64,000 bases of DNA from Ilyonectria destructans (Eukaryota; Ascomycota; Sordariomycetes; Hypocreales; Nectriaceae), in contig JAHEWK010000007.1 in the NCBI GenBank assembly GCA_020740775.1, forward strand, positions 2,108,001-2,172,000, given 5' to 3'. Under the pieces are notes generated by a model. That model searched no databases. It was not told where the DNA came from and worked only from the letters and a program-made list of their open reading frames with translations. A program made the translations under genes and the position numbers. This document shows positions 1 to 12,029 of this stretch, in pieces (positions within the stretch are counted from its first letter, which is position 1; each line of letters begins with the position of its first letter).

Positions 1-1904
1 TGATGTAGAGCTCGACAACAGTCTTGCCCGCCAGCACCGGATGCAACACCATTTCGAAGAAGGGTGTTTGCGTGTCCTGGGGAAGGCCGTCGTAGACGCC
101 TTGCGTCACGTCGAGAAGATCCGACCACTCTTTCACTACTCGCTCGGCCTCGTCATAGTTGGCAACGCTGTACGCAAAAGGCTCACGGCTTAGGAGCTCA
201 TACTTGCGGCGAACAATAAGCCTGCCGTATGTGTTGAGGATGCGCGCGATTGTGTCGGCGATGGATGGCTTGCCAAACTCGCGAATTGCCCATCTCCGAA
301 TCCACTCCGTCGTGCTGTCGGGCGTTGTGTGCTTGGACATGTCATAGGCCATGTCCAAGAAATGGGTCATGGGAATTTCCTTGACTTGATTAGTTTATCT
401 TCGCTCATTTGGACAAACACTCACCAAAGGCTTAAGATCTCCCACGTTGGCGATCCAGATCTCTCGAGCGCCCTTTTCATAGGCCAGGTGCATTTGCTCC
501 CATGTCTTGACAAGTTGAATGGTGTTGATCCATTTGTAGCTTCGTGGAGCCCCCACATAGTCAAAGTGGTAGTATACACCGGCACCTGCTTCTCGGTCTG
601 TCTCATTTGCGAAGGGGGTTCGTAGTAAGTTTCCAGCATTGTCGTCCGTCCAGAGAAGAGTAACGGTATCCGGAACTTCCATACCCGCTTGGTAATAGCG
701 CCCTACTTCCTATTCGAAGATTGACAATTAGTGACACCATCCATCCATTCAAGCGAGACAGCTGGCGACCAACCTTGTACAATACCCAGGTCTGTGGTAC
801 TTGTCCGAGATCGCTGACATCCAAGACATCTTTTAGGATTGACTGCTGCACTTTGAGAATTTCCTCGAGTGAATCTGACGTGAGGGTCGGTGATTCAACG
901 TCTCCCGCACCTCGCATACCCATTGTGAATATAGTGTCCCAGTCCTTGGCACGCTCAGCCCCTCCCTTGAAGAACTCGGTAATATTTTCTTTATTCCCAA
1001 CCCAGTCCCAGGCTCCCTCCAGCTGCTGCTGCTGTTCCGTTTCTGCTCGCGCCATCGGTTCATGATGACTGGTACCAATGAAGACGCCGTAGTCGTTGGC
1101 GTTGGGTCCGTTTTCCTTGTCGTCGACGTAAAACATGCTACCCCACATGGCCGGCCAGATGTAGTTGGCACGCAGGCGAAGACAGAGCTCAAAGATGAGT
1201 TTGTAAAATTCTCCAGTGAACGGTCTTCCGTTAGCGGTGCGCCTGAATCTCGGTTCAGCCCAGCTCGTGAGCGCGGGAGCCTCGTCGTTGATAAAGAAGC
1301 CACGATACTTGACGGATGGAGAGCCTTGGACTTTTCGTGTCTCCTGGACCCAAATACCGGTCTTCTTCTTCGGGGGAACATCTGCCCACCAGTACCAGGG
1401 CGAAACGCCTATCTTCTCGGAAATGTCATAGAGGCCGAAGATTGTTCCACGCACGTCGCTCCCTGCCACCACAAGGGCCCAGCTGACGCCGTCCAGGGGG
1501 TTCTTGACGAAAGCCGACGTATAAGCCTCCCATTTTCCCTTAATTTCGGAAACATCGAGTTTGCCGTCAGAGACAAGGTCATCGATCAGTGTTGAATGGC
1601 CAACGGCGCCCGCGATGATGAGGGATACTGGCTTGGAAGGACTGTCCGATTTGCCCAAGAGCCGCACCGTACCATTGACACCAACTACCCGACCAAAATC
1701 AACTGCAAGATCACTGGCTGCTTTTTGGATGCCTTTGAAATCGCCCGAGTCGACCCAAATATCCGGAGCGCTGTTCTGACTGGCAAGCTTGCGATTGCTG
1801 AGACCTGATTTGAAGACTAACAGATCTTGCTGTGCAGATACAGCCAGACAAAACCACAAAAAGAAGGGTGCTAAAGTGATTAACCTTGCTGATATGGAAA
1901 CCAT
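1..1904 (-). CDS. GH115 xylan alpha-1,2-glucuronidase, secreted (3' end outside window)
   Basis: Reads right to left from ATG at 1902-1904; exons 1904-774, 709-425 and 379 to beyond base 1. Both introns (64 and 45 bp) are phase 0 with GT-AG ends. The first 24 or so residues form a signal peptide ending near ALA/VSAQQ. The body matches the GH115 family: a GTIFGLYDISEKIGVSPWYW segment near residue 150, then SVKYRGFFINDE, NYIWPAMWG and GTSHHEPMAR blocks, and after intron 2 an IPMTHFLDMAYD segment. Family members remove 4-O-methyl-glucuronic acid from glucuronoxylan outside the cell. About 595 residues are visible, against roughly 950-1000 for full proteins, so the C-terminal part lies outside. 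Family assignment is firm; the exact substrate is inferred. Confidence 0.9.
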
Positions 1905-2696
1905 CGCGAGAATATTCGCCTCCGTGAGGCTACTAGGCTATTGGCTGGCTGCTGTGCTGGCTGAAACAAGTCAAGGACGTCATTGTGTAAAGCGTCCACT
2001 TTTACTTTATAGACCTCTTATGGCCTCCTCATTCCGGATAAATTTAAACTTGTTAATTAGAGAAAATCTTCTCTGCGATGGCTTGGGGTAGGATCGCGTT
2101 GTCACCTCCCGGTCCTGGTTCCTTTTCGTTTTCTCTCTGTCTTGGCATGTTCTGATCTCGGGACATAATTGATATCCTAGACACTATTTTGCATTTAGCC
2201 GGACCATAAGGTGGCCGATGCGGGGGTTCCAATGCGGGGATCCGAGATGGTTGATGTGCAGCATACAAAGAACTCCATCACCGCATCTTCGGAATAATTA
2301 AATACCTCCAATAAAGGTCCTCTTGCCACGTGCTATACGCTACGGAATCAGGCATGGCTATACCCCAGATGTAATAAGGTTTGTGTTTAGCCGGAGGGTT
2401 ATTATGATCGACGCTCTCATTGTCGGGCGAGTTACAGGGGGCAGCGAACAATGGCCTAATCAATGTGGTGGTGTTTTGAAACAAGGCACAGCTTGAAATT
2501 TCGTTGTGCGATGTGATTTTACTTGGAACAATCCTGTAATTTTAATACTATATATGTTTTGGCTCTCATCTCTCCATTGATTAGCTTGATATCAACATCA
2601 CCAAATCTGCTCGCAGTAAGCCCCTCCACATTACATTCTTTGGATATGACTCAAAGAATGCTTCTTTATGCTTGCGCTTGATACATATTGGAGATC
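1905..2696. other. intergenic: GH115 promoter and GDSL-esterase 3' region
   Basis: No convincing coding sequence. The segment next to 1904 is the promoter and 5' leader of the GH115 gene; the segment near 2696 is the downstream region of the esterase, which is on the same strand. Short open frames here have no family signal. Confidence 0.6.
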
Positions 2697-4041
2697 TCAG
2701 ATAAAAAGGCCAAGGTCGATACCATCAGCCATAGCCTGGTAACCGGCCGGGTTTAAATGGAGGCCATCTCCAGAGTCGTACTCCTCGAGAATCTCGTTCT
2801 CCTTGTCGGGGTTCTTCACCATTCCGTCAAAGTCAATGACTGCATCAAAGATGCCGCTCTCTCGAATCCACTTGTTGATAGACTGTCGAGCTTCCTCTCG
2901 TGGTGGAAGCCCATACGAGTTACCCTTGCCGGCGGCTGGCATAAGCGTGCCTCCATACACGGAGATTCCATGCCGGTGCAGTCGCGTCACCGCCTGTTGG
3001 TATGCTCCGGTTATTCTTAAGGCGATTTCAGCTTGAGGGCCGGACTCAGCAGCTGTAGTACCGATGTCGTTGATGCCAATGAGGAAGATGGCGTATTCCA
3101 CTCCCGAGTGGGCGATGACGTCACGATCAAGACGGCCTAGGCCATTGGGACCAAGTCCATCCGCCAACAAACGGTTTCCACCAGCTGCTTGGTTGAGTAT
3201 GGCCACCTCTGAAGTTTGTTTCTTCTTTTGCAATCGAGACAAGAGCTGGTCCGGCCACCGATTGTTCGCGTTCGTGGTAGAACCGCGGCCGTCAGTGAGA
3301 GAATCGCCCACAATCGCAATTGTGGACGCTTTCTTAGGGTTCTTGGTTTCCAATGCGCTAATGTAGTACCAATGATCCACAGCCACAGCGTCTTCGAACT
3401 CCGCGTCGTGGATGTGGTTTCCGTTGATGAGCCACGATGTCGTCCTGCTGCCTGGGTGGGAGGTGATTTGATTGGTTGTCTGACCTTGTTCTAGATAGAT
3501 GCTAATAGTCACGATTGACCCAGCGTCGAGTGAGACATTGATAGGGTCAGAAATCACCAGAGCGCCCATAGGCACCACAAAAGTCGGTTCGCCAGAGAAG
3601 GTGACCTTGCGGTCACTAGAGGGCTTGATCGCGCTCCCACCTGCAGCTGATGCGTTTGTGGGTAACGCAAAGCTGACCGCGGAGAGGCGCAGGTCTGAGC
3701 CACCAAAGGCATTGCTGATTTGAAGCCGAAGTGAAGAAGTTTTTAACGAAACCTTGACAGTCTGCCGGATTGTGGTATTCTGAAATGTGCGACCAGTTTG
3801 GTTCTATTTAGGAGAATGTCAGTGAACCTGAACGAGAGGGAGCCTGGTTATCACTAGTGACGGTGGAACTCACAAACGGTGCAGGCGGCAGATTTCCAGG
3901 CTCAGTAAGCTGAGGCATGGAACCCCAGACAGTAATCCAATCGGTGTCATCCCTGGAGACTTTCGCGCCTGATAGAGCATTCGTGGGACCAAACCCCAGT
4001 ATCGCGACCAATGCAGTTTTCAGAATAAAGCTACCCAACAT
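2697..4041 (-). CDS. secreted SGNH/GDSL-family esterase (carbohydrate-esterase-like)
   Basis: Two exons, 4041-3874 and 3803-2697, with a 70-bp phase-0 intron (GTGAGT...ATAG); 424 residues. The ATG at 4041 was chosen because it opens a hydrophobic signal peptide (MLGSFILKTALVAILGFG); an upstream in-frame Met 14 codons earlier would spoil it. SGNH blocks are in order: IAIVGDSLTDG (nucleophile Ser, about residue 220), AAGGNRLL (Gly block), GINDIG (Asn block) and SGDGLHLNPAGY (catalytic Asp/His) near the C-terminus. The layout, with an N-terminal beta-domain before the GDSL motif, resembles secreted fungal SGNH proteins acting on plant or fungal polymers; the substrate cannot be read from sequence. 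It lies upstream of, and co-directional with, the GH115 gene. Confidence 0.88.
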
Positions 4042-5676
4042 GATTTCTACACCTAGATATGGTACTTGTTGTGATAATAACAAGATGAAGTCTCAGAGCA
4101 CCAAGCGTCTCACCAAACTGGGTTTGGAGCTTGGTGGACGAACCTCTTTAGTAAGTACTGAACGAACCTCAACTAGTCTACCCAGTACCGCTACTGGGTG
4201 TATTATTTGGTCTACTATCCACCACTATCACCCCGGCAAAGTTTCTAATCCCTGTGGATAATGTGTTAGGAAATGATTGCGGAATAACAGGTGGTTACAT
4301 TAGCCTAATTTGCAGGGTAGCACTGGCTTGTGGTCACATCCATCTTGCGGTAACCGTGAGTTAATAGCTAAAACTTGTAGGTGTCGATCGTCGGATCGAT
4401 CTTCCGGCCAAACGGAGAAAGCCAGCCTCGGTAACCATTTACCCGGTTAAAGTCAAGGTATTGGAAGGAGTCGTGCCTTAAGTTCGTTAACCTTTTGAGC
4501 TTCGGAACGTAGGTTTGACTTGGATCGTCGCTCGGTTCAGGAACTTTTGTCCAGAGACCAGATGTGGAGACGCTTGGCCCTTTGGTGACCCAGGGACCCC
4601 GCTATGGCATGCTTGTGTTGCGTGTTTATGCTACCGAATACTACATGGACGTCTTTGTTGTAGCTGAATATACCCAATTTGTCACGGGAATTCCTCTGCC
4701 GTTGACCTGAATCGATGAAGCACAAATGCAGCCTTGGCCTCTGGAAGCATCGCGTTGGTTTCTGGTGCTCGGCTAGCGAACTGGTCGGTTGTACCGAGTA
4801 TTGATACCGGCCACAGGAAATGGTGTCCTTCAAAACTTTTAGCTTCCAGACTGTCCCTTGCATCGCAGTGTCAGGAGATTAAATAACAATAAATATTTAA
4901 GAAAATACCCCGGCCACACTACCTTCGATCTCTGGCTATGTTATTTCTATCGCCTCTCGCCAATCGACTTGAATAACATAACGACACTTCCTTTTTCTTG
5001 ACATTCCTAGAATGGTAAGTAAACACCGGCCCTAAATATTAAATGTTCATAGACACCTCATAAAAGACTTGCCATGGGCTCCTTAATTTATTCTCAGAAG
5101 CCCATTTGGTTGCGTTAGTCAGATGATTTGTGTATCCTTCCGCGGACATGTTAACGACTGGCTTGTGGTGTGTGGTCCAAAATAAATTCGCCACCGCAAA
5201 GGACGAAACGTCAGTTAGTAGACTGGGTTTGAGAGTATTCTGCGCTCTTAGCAAGATGATTGGTCACAGATGTGTTGTCAACTTGCAGTCTAGATCACGC
5301 CCGTCTGTTATGGCAGCCAAGAGACAGATCGGCGTGGGTGCCGACAAAAGGGACATTGGGCACGTTGAGCAGGTTTAAATCGATACCTGTTGGTCCCCAA
5401 CGACACTGTATTACATCATGGGACTTTCAGTCAGTCACCGAGCCTCGCTCACAAATAGGTGTTTACACCAAGCGCCAAGGAGCCTTCCCTAGCTGTAGGC
5501 AAGCCACGAGGCAAACCGATAAGGCAAAGTGGCAAGGCAGGTTGAATCATGACCTCGCAGTCACTCATCCTCACTTCTGTCCTGTCTCTATCCTCTAACC
5601 ACAAGCATCAACATCGTCGTGCTTTTGATGTTGTAGCCCGTTTTGACATTTTTATCGTTTTCGTACCTGATGGGAA
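4042..5676. other. intergenic, no gene recognised
   Basis: Contains the promoter of the esterase at 4041. Beyond that there are only short frames without family signal. A local GATCG-rich patch at 4380-4405 and an A/T-rich stretch at 4880-4910 were noted but not assigned a function. Confidence 0.5.
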
Positions 5677-6760
5677 GTGGGCCCATCTGGTCGCATTGAT
5701 GGAGCCCTTCGGATCTTGTCCCAAATCTTTGCAAAGGCGTTCTTTTACGCCCACGAGGCCGAGCAAGAGATGGGTTATTCGGACGCAGGATTGGTCGACA
5801 AACTACGTTATATTGTAGAAGACATAGCCGATTCACTTAGCGCTAACACTCCTTGGGAACCAGACTACTTTATCGACTTTGCCGTATCCAAGGGTCTCTC
5901 TCAATACCTTTCGCAGCAAATGGAATGTCCCTTTGAGGCGCAAGGCCTAGTCGACGGTTCGTTTCTCCCGACAGCGCTCATAGAGAGCATCAAGAGTGGC
6001 AGCGAAGACAGTCCCGACTTGACGGGGGTCGTATCCCTATTCCTTCACCGCAGCACGGATCCTAATCGAGGCTCTTGGGTCCTAGATATGATACAGAAAA
6101 ACACAACCGGCCAAGACCAAACCAACAACCCCTTAGCTATACTATGGACAGAGCCGAACGTATAGAGCCCTACCAGAGTGGCATGTGGGCTGCTTGGCTT
6201 TCGGAATGCAGCGCGCCCATGGTAGAGGCCGGCGTGAACTAAACATGGGCAATCAGGCAGAAACGTATTCTTGATCTCGTTGTAGGTCACGGCGCGGATG
6301 TCAAATGTACCCTAGCCAGAAACACCACATGGGGCGATTTTGTCGACGCGCTCTTTCATTTGTCAGATCGTGCACCAGACAATCGTGTGTCAGCCGTCTA
6401 CGTCAGTATGCCGATGAAGCTCCTGTAGCATGGCGCAAATCCTAACGTGCCGTACGGTGACACCTCGGTGTGCAAGACTTTCTTCTCCAAAGCGTGTGAC
6501 ATAGCCGGGGAACTCCCCGCCCTGATGCATCGATAATACCAGCTTGTGACCCTTCCAAAGCCTATTTTGCACGCCAGGAGCTACTGGCTCAAGTAGCGGA
6601 GGCGTTGCTGAGGCATGGTGCTCATCCATCTTGCGTGTCGTCCGGGTCTGATATCACGGGCGCCTTCACGTTGCGATTGTCAGAGCCGCTCTGTTAGCTC
6701 TGGGAGCCTAGGCGTGCTGAGACCCGCTCAAGTAAGGGTGGACTTTTAGCATGGCTTTGG
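5677..6760 (+). pseudogene. relic of a fungal ankyrin-repeat (NACHT/ankyrin-type) protein
   Basis: A 160-codon open stretch (5677-6165) is followed in other frames by pieces of the same kind of protein. They include three ankyrin-like units with the HGA core (LVVGHGADVKC near 6280, LLxHGANPNV near 6425, LLRHGAHPS near 6610). The segments are interrupted by at least one frameshift (near 6150) and several stops. The stop inside the second unit is TAG where LLQHGA would need CAG, a single C-to-T change. Intact relatives are large multidomain proteins; only a C-terminal part seems to remain. Family assignment rests on the ankyrin cores and the style of the preceding segment. Confidence 0.55.
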
Positions 6761-7955
6761 TGGCCGTGGTCTGGGGGGGTGTGAAAGATACAGAGCTCAA
6801 TCTAGCTAGTACCCTATGTGAGTAATGTCTGGGCGAATAAGCTAATTCCTACGATTGAGCATGGAGCAGAACTACTATGAGGATATTATGCTCTCAAAGA
6901 GTATTCTCAACGCGCTCACTGATTAGATATGAGCAGAATGAACCACATTAGGCACATTATGTCGGCTTTCTTTGACCAACCCCCACATATACTGTTGTCT
7001 ATAGACTACTTCGGATAGGCCCACCATCCAACTCCAGGTCCTTAGTATGAGAAAGTCAGAAACTGGGAATTTATCACGGCTTTGATATCCTCATTGCGCT
7101 TGGGCCAATTAGCCGCTAGGAGACATGATGACTCTGACAAGAACTAGTTGGTTAATGGATGGGAAAACGTTCATTTTATTAACAGTAAGCTAAATCAATT
7201 CCCTCAGGAGTAGGTGTTGACAGAATCGATGTGTTCTGCAATACCTTACTCAAGCTGACCGAGGCCACTACCAACTACCCTGTACCCTGGTGATTGCTCG
7301 AGTTGCAGTTTTTCGAAACCCGCACTTTACCAATAGTTGCGTTTCATGAGGGCTTTAATACTACACAGGTTTACAATTTCCTCGAGTTATTTAGCCTGGA
7401 GTTTTAATCGACTGAATTCAACCTTGTGCTGGCTTTTGCTCTTCTTGTGACTTGATGACTTGGCGTTGGATTTGAGAGTATTGTCAAACTTAAGCGGTCA
7501 AGTTTTCTACCCGTCAATTAACATTTGGCCACGCGTGTCTACTCAATCACATCGTCAAATATTCTTTCTAGTCAATGACAATTTTGCCTGGTCTGTCATT
7601 CCCAACGCCGCCACGCTTATCAAGCCGTCTTAATCTGACGTGTGTCTCATCTTGCATTTCTAATCATAACAGTCGGGAATAAAATATTCCGCGATTTCAG
7701 CGATTCTGCCGCTCCCCACCGCCATAAGGCGTGCTCAGGTCGTACCACTACACTAAGAAAAAAAAAAGTTAGCGACGAAAGCGGCCAATGAAGCGGGACC
7801 GGACCCACGGAAGGGAGACAGAATCTATTGAGAGTGCGCGAATACTGACGAAAGCGACTTAGTGAATGCACGTCTTTTCTCTCTCTTTATGACGTCTTTT
7901 CGCTCTTTTGTTTCGTAGACATTTTCATTACTCATCTCCTCTCAATTCGCCCACC
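6761..7955. other. intergenic: A/T-rich spacer and SQR promoter
   Basis: No coding signal. A/T-rich patches occur around 7150-7200 and 7370-7560. The last 200 bases are the promoter/leader of the sulfide:quinone oxidoreductase gene, with an A-run at 7757-7767 and pyrimidine-rich tracts at 7873-7930 just before the start. Confidence 0.5.
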
Positions 7956-9305
7956 ATGCTCCGCAGCCGCGTCTCGTTGGTAGCCCGCAATGCCGGACCC
8001 TCGGCCATCGTGGCCCGGGCTGTTCGGACCTTCGCTACGGCTTCGCCCGTGACGCCTGTTGACAGGAACCACAAGGTCGTCGTCATTGGCGGTGGTACCG
8101 CGGGTCTGGCTATCAGCCATCAACTGCTCCGATCAGGCAAATTCACCCAGGACGACATTGCCGTTGTCGATCCCGCCGAGTGGCATCACTACCAGCCCGG
8201 CTGGACCCTGGTTGGCGGTGGCCTCAAGACCAAGCAGGAGCTGCAGAGGCCCATGAAGAGCTTGATCAATCCCAAGTTCAAGTTCTACAACGAGAGCGTC
8301 AGCGCCTTTACCCCCGAGGACAACCTCCTTACCCTCGGCAATGGCGACAAGGTCACCTACGAGCAGCTCGTCGTTGCTCCCGGCATCACCATCAACTACG
8401 GCAGCGTCAAGGGCTTGCCCGAGGCTCTTGCCAACCCCGACTCTCTCGTCTCATCCATCTACGGCTACGAAACTTGCGACAAGGTCTTCCCCACCATCAA
8501 GAAGCTCCAGAGCGGTTCTGCCATCTTCACTCAGCCCGCCGGCGTCATCAAGTGTGCTGGCGGCCCCCAGAAGATCATGTGGCTCGCCCTCGACTACTGG
8601 AAGAAGGCTGGTCTGTACAACCCCAGCAACCCTTCCAGCTCACCTATCAACATCAGCTTCGCCACTGGTCTTCCCTCCATGTTCGCCGTGGCCAAGTACG
8701 GCGCCAAGCTCGAGGAGTTGCGAAAGGAGCGAGGTGTCGAGGGCCTGTTCCAGCACGACCTCGTCGCCATTGACGGCAACAAGGCCACATTTGCTCTTCC
8801 CGATGGCAAGGAGCAGGTGACCAAGAACTATGACCTCCTGCACGTCGTCCCCAAGATGGGACCTCATGCGTTTGTCAAGAACAGCGCCTTGGCCAACGAG
8901 GCTGGCTACGTCGATGTCCACGACGGCACCACCCGCCACAAGAAGTTCGCCAACGTCTGGTCTGCTGGTGATGCTTCCAGCCTCCCCACCTCCAAGACGG
9001 CCGCAGCCATCACCGCCGAGGCACCAGTCCTCGTCGCCAACCTGTTGGGGGCTATGGAGGGCAAGGAGCCCGAGGCGCTCTACGACGGTTATGCCTCATG
9101 CCCCCTCCTGACCGAGTACGGCAAGGTCCTCCTGGCTGAGTTCACATACGGCGGAGTGGTCAAGGAGACTTTCAACAAGGTTGGCATTGACCAGGGCGTT
9201 CCTCGCCGTGCCTTCTATCACCTGAAGAAGGACTTTTTCCCTTGGGTGCACTACCAGGCCATGGTTAAGGGTACTTGGGCTGGACCTAAGGGCTGGATCA
9301 GGTAG
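7956..9305 (+). CDS. sulfide:quinone oxidoreductase, mitochondrial
   Basis: Single exon, 449 residues. The ATG at 7956 sits in a strong CCACCATG context and opens an Arg-rich, acid-poor presequence (MLRSRVSLVARNAG), so I prefer it over the in-frame ATG at 7908. The FAD-binding VVVIGGGTAG motif is at residues 41-50, and WHHYQPGWTLVGGG is typical of eukaryotic SQR. Two redox-cysteine candidates are in YGYETCDKVF and GVIKCAGGPQK, and the second FAD motif is VWSAGDASSLPTSKTAAA. The family oxidises sulfide at the inner mitochondrial membrane and passes electrons to ubiquinone (fission-yeast Hmt2 and animal SQOR are relatives). Codon use is strongly C-ending, suggesting good expression. It is a housekeeping-type gene. 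Confidence 0.95.
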   Translation: MLRSRVSLVARNAGPSAIVARAVRTFATASPVTPVDRNHKVVVIGGGTAGLAISHQLLRSGKFTQDDIAVVDPAEWHHYQPGWTLVGGGLKTKQELQRPMKSLINPKFKFYNESVSAFTPEDNLLTLGNGDKVTYEQLVVAPGITINYGSVKGLPEALANPDSLVSSIYGYETCDKVFPTIKKLQSGSAIFTQPAGVIKCAGGPQKIMWLALDYWKKAGLYNPSNPSSSPINISFATGLPSMFAVAKYGAKLEELRKERGVEGLFQHDLVAIDGNKATFALPDGKEQVTKNYDLLHVVPKMGPHAFVKNSALANEAGYVDVHDGTTRHKKFANVWSAGDASSLPTSKTAAAITAEAPVLVANLLGAMEGKEPEALYDGYASCPLLTEYGKVLLAEFTYGGVVKETFNKVGIDQGVPRRAFYHLKKDFFPWVHYQAMVKGTWAGPKGWIR

Positions 9306-9801
9306 AAAATCGAGATGTGTATAATATACTGGGTTATTGATAGAATGATTCTTCAGAATAATCTACATCTGAAGCGCTCCTGCATCATATTTAACGCTGG
9401 GAAGCGTTGGGGTATTTTCTGGCAACAATTTGAAGGCTGACTGCGCGACCGCAAAGTCACCGTCCGCCTACAGCTTCCTTGCATGTTTACAGTCCACCTT
9501 CAGTGGGTTGCTGTTGCTTTTTCTACAATCTCGGTCCCTTCTTTGCGCTGTCATTGGCGTGGGAACCACGACCCAGGATAGTAAACATGGTTCCAGAGTG
9601 CAATGTAGCCCTAATAGTAGAGTCTCGTGCGTTAAAGATAAGAGGTGACATATTTCTGAGCTGTTGATACTAAATTACAGTTGTGCTATCGTACAATTTG
9701 ACCCTTCGCCTGTGTGAAGTCGTTTACTTTCAAATGGTAGAAGTCTCTACTTCACCCTGTTCTTAGAGTGTAATGGGTTACTTATTACTTGAGCTCCAGA
9801 A
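9306..9801. other. intergenic between convergent SQR and P450nor genes
   Basis: Convergent 3' flanks of the SQR gene (+) and the P450nor gene (-). Short frames only; no motif assigned. Confidence 0.5.
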
Positions 9802-11436
9802 TTACCAAACCACTGGCAACTTGGAAATTCCAATATCCCTGACAAGTGGCGAATACTCAACCTCTTCAAGCGGAACTGCAATCTTGAGAGTGGGCAGCTT
9901 CTTGAACAAGGCGGCTAGAAAAGGTTAGTTGCTATTTATGTCTCAGGTAAAAATCTCTTACCAAAAGCAGTTTCGAGTTCCGTTTTTGCTAGAACCTCTG
10001 CAATGCATCGATGCGGTCCGAACCCGAACCCGAGCGGATCATGCGTGCGGTTGTCTCTGTGGAGGTTGAAGACATCGGCGTCGCGGAATATGTCCTCATC
10101 CCTGTTGGCGGACTGGTTGGAGGCGATGATGCCTTCCCCTGCCCGAATGGTCTGGAATGTTGTCAGTCTCGTAATACTCACGCAAGACTAATCACTGAGG
10201 CTCACCTTTCCTCCAAGTTCAATGTCCACTTTGGCGACTCTCTTCATTGCGAGGGCAGAGCCAGTGTGATAGCGACACAACTCCTCGACAAAGGCAGGAA
10301 TAAGAGATGGGTTGGCCTTGATCTCCGCCAGTTGACCTGGATTCTGCATAAGAGTTACAATACCCTTGTATGGTTAGTTACGTGATTTGATTTCAAGGGA
10401 AACCGTGAGTATCATACTAGAGCAATGGTAGACACCATAGTGGCATTTCCGGCAACTAGGAGCAGAAACGCGATTTGAACGGCGTCAGATTTCTCGATGT
10501 GGCCGGGCTTGAGCTGTTCTGTGACAAGCTTGCTGATCAGATCTTCCTTTGGCTCCTCAAGTCGCAGGTCAACGAGTTTGGCAAGATAGTCGAGCAGTTC
10601 CCTAAATTTGTTAGCTTTGTCTCAATTTTTGACAGGAAAGACATACTGATTGGCCGATGACGCTTCCTGTGCAGTTGCACTGCCGTTGGTTCGGATCGCA
10701 TTCTGCTGAGTAAGGTACTCCAGATCTTCAAACGGAACACCGAGGATCGTGTAGATGATCTATGCGTGTCAGTGAACTGAGTCGTAATATGGGATACTGG
10801 GGCTCAGCGGACATAGGATGGGACTGGTAGCGCAAATTTATCCACAAGATCAACGGGTTCGTCGCACCCGTTTCGAACCATCTCGTCGAGAAGATCATCA
10901 ACCGTCTTCTGAATGTACGGCTTCATCCCTTCGATGTGCTCCTTGACAAAGAGTGGCTCCACCATACCCCTAGCGAGTCTCAGTATTTGGTTCTTGGGTG
11001 GATTTACAGGTGCATTACCGTTGAATAGTGTGTGCAGGCAAGTCCATATCCACAAAGGTTGGTTTGTTCTTGGCCGCTGCCTTGCCGCCAGCGCTCAACT
11101 CGGGGAACCCGGGCCGGTTGCGCTCCTGTTCAACATTAACAAGACACACAATGAAGCAAGGACTATGTCGGTACGTACCTTGGAAAGCCTCTGGTCTGTC
11201 GCCACTTTGCATACGTCATGGTACTTGACGACAAGCCAGGCCAAACTGCCATCGAAAAGCTGGACTCTGGAGACCGGCTCAGTAGCCCGAAGGCGAGCGT
11301 ATTCGGCTGGAGGATCGAGAACCGAGGCTCTTTGGAAGGGGAATTGCGGTGCGTTAGTGGCCATCTTGAAGGTCGAGTAGTATCGCCAAGCAGATGGAAT
11401 GCGGGATGAAGAGATGCGTCGAATGTTGGATGCCAT
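9802..11436 (-). CDS. CYP55A: nitric-oxide reductase cytochrome P450 (P450nor, CYP55 family)
   Basis: Eight exons: 11436-11179, 11125-11019, 10969-10813, 10759-10647, 10601-10418, 10364-10206, 10151-9962, 9914-9802. All seven introns are 45-54 bp and phases agree throughout. The long form has 426 residues. A second in-frame ATG at 11364 gives 402 residues, the usual soluble P450nor length; the 24 extra residues are Arg/Ser-rich without acids, like a mitochondrial presequence. Landmarks: [24 protein letters not shown] before the I-I-Y-T-I-L-G-V-P segment, I-helix AGNATMV (no acid-Thr pair, as expected here), ELCRYHT (ExxR) and the heme loop [12 protein letters not shown] with the axial Cys. 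P450nor reduces NO to N2O directly with NAD(P)H in fungal denitrification. One donor (GTCCGC at 10812) is weak. Confidence 0.95.
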
Positions 11437-12003
11437 TGAGTGCGTGAAGAAACGAAAGCATACTTGGTTGGTGATATCACGCTTCTTATAAAAATGCAAT
11501 TATGACCTTTGCACCGGATTCCGGGTTTCCAGACTTCCGTTTTACCTAGTGAATTCTCCCAAATTAGAAAAAGGTCGTCACGATGCTACGTCTCCGAGGA
11601 GATGGATGGTTGCTGATGGTCCGACGACTCGTGGCAATTCGTATTGCCGTCCCCGGACCAATTGGATCCCAACTATTTGTCAATTCCTGCAATGCACGAT
11701 GCACGGCTCACACCATCGGGGTTTCATTTTGTGGATGACAAGCGTCGGCATTGTCGGCGAACGTCGATGCGCTGCTACATAACCCACCACAGCGTCGCAT
11801 CTCCGCGGACAAGGTGTGCACCAGCACAAAACTCTCAACGTCTCCGCGGGCGCGATTTTCTCACCTCATTTCTCGCCCTTTAGTGATTATAAACCGCTCA
11901 AATATGACGTCCTGAGCCGGGCGCCATTACTTAACGGATGGACATCCCCGAAGCGCGTGTGTCACTTGACCGCTTCAATTAACATCGTCTAGGCGTCTCC
12001 GAG
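11437..12003. other. intergenic: P450nor promoter region
   Basis: Upstream region of the P450nor gene. No gene recognised; short frames lack family signal. Confidence 0.45.
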
Positions 12004-12029
12004 TCACCTGTTCCAAAGTGAAGTCAGCG

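Noticed and set aside
8180..8820. Long plus-strand frames overlapping the SQR gene in other phases
   Set aside because: They are shadows caused by the strongly C/G-ending codon use of SQR; their translations are low-complexity and match nothing.
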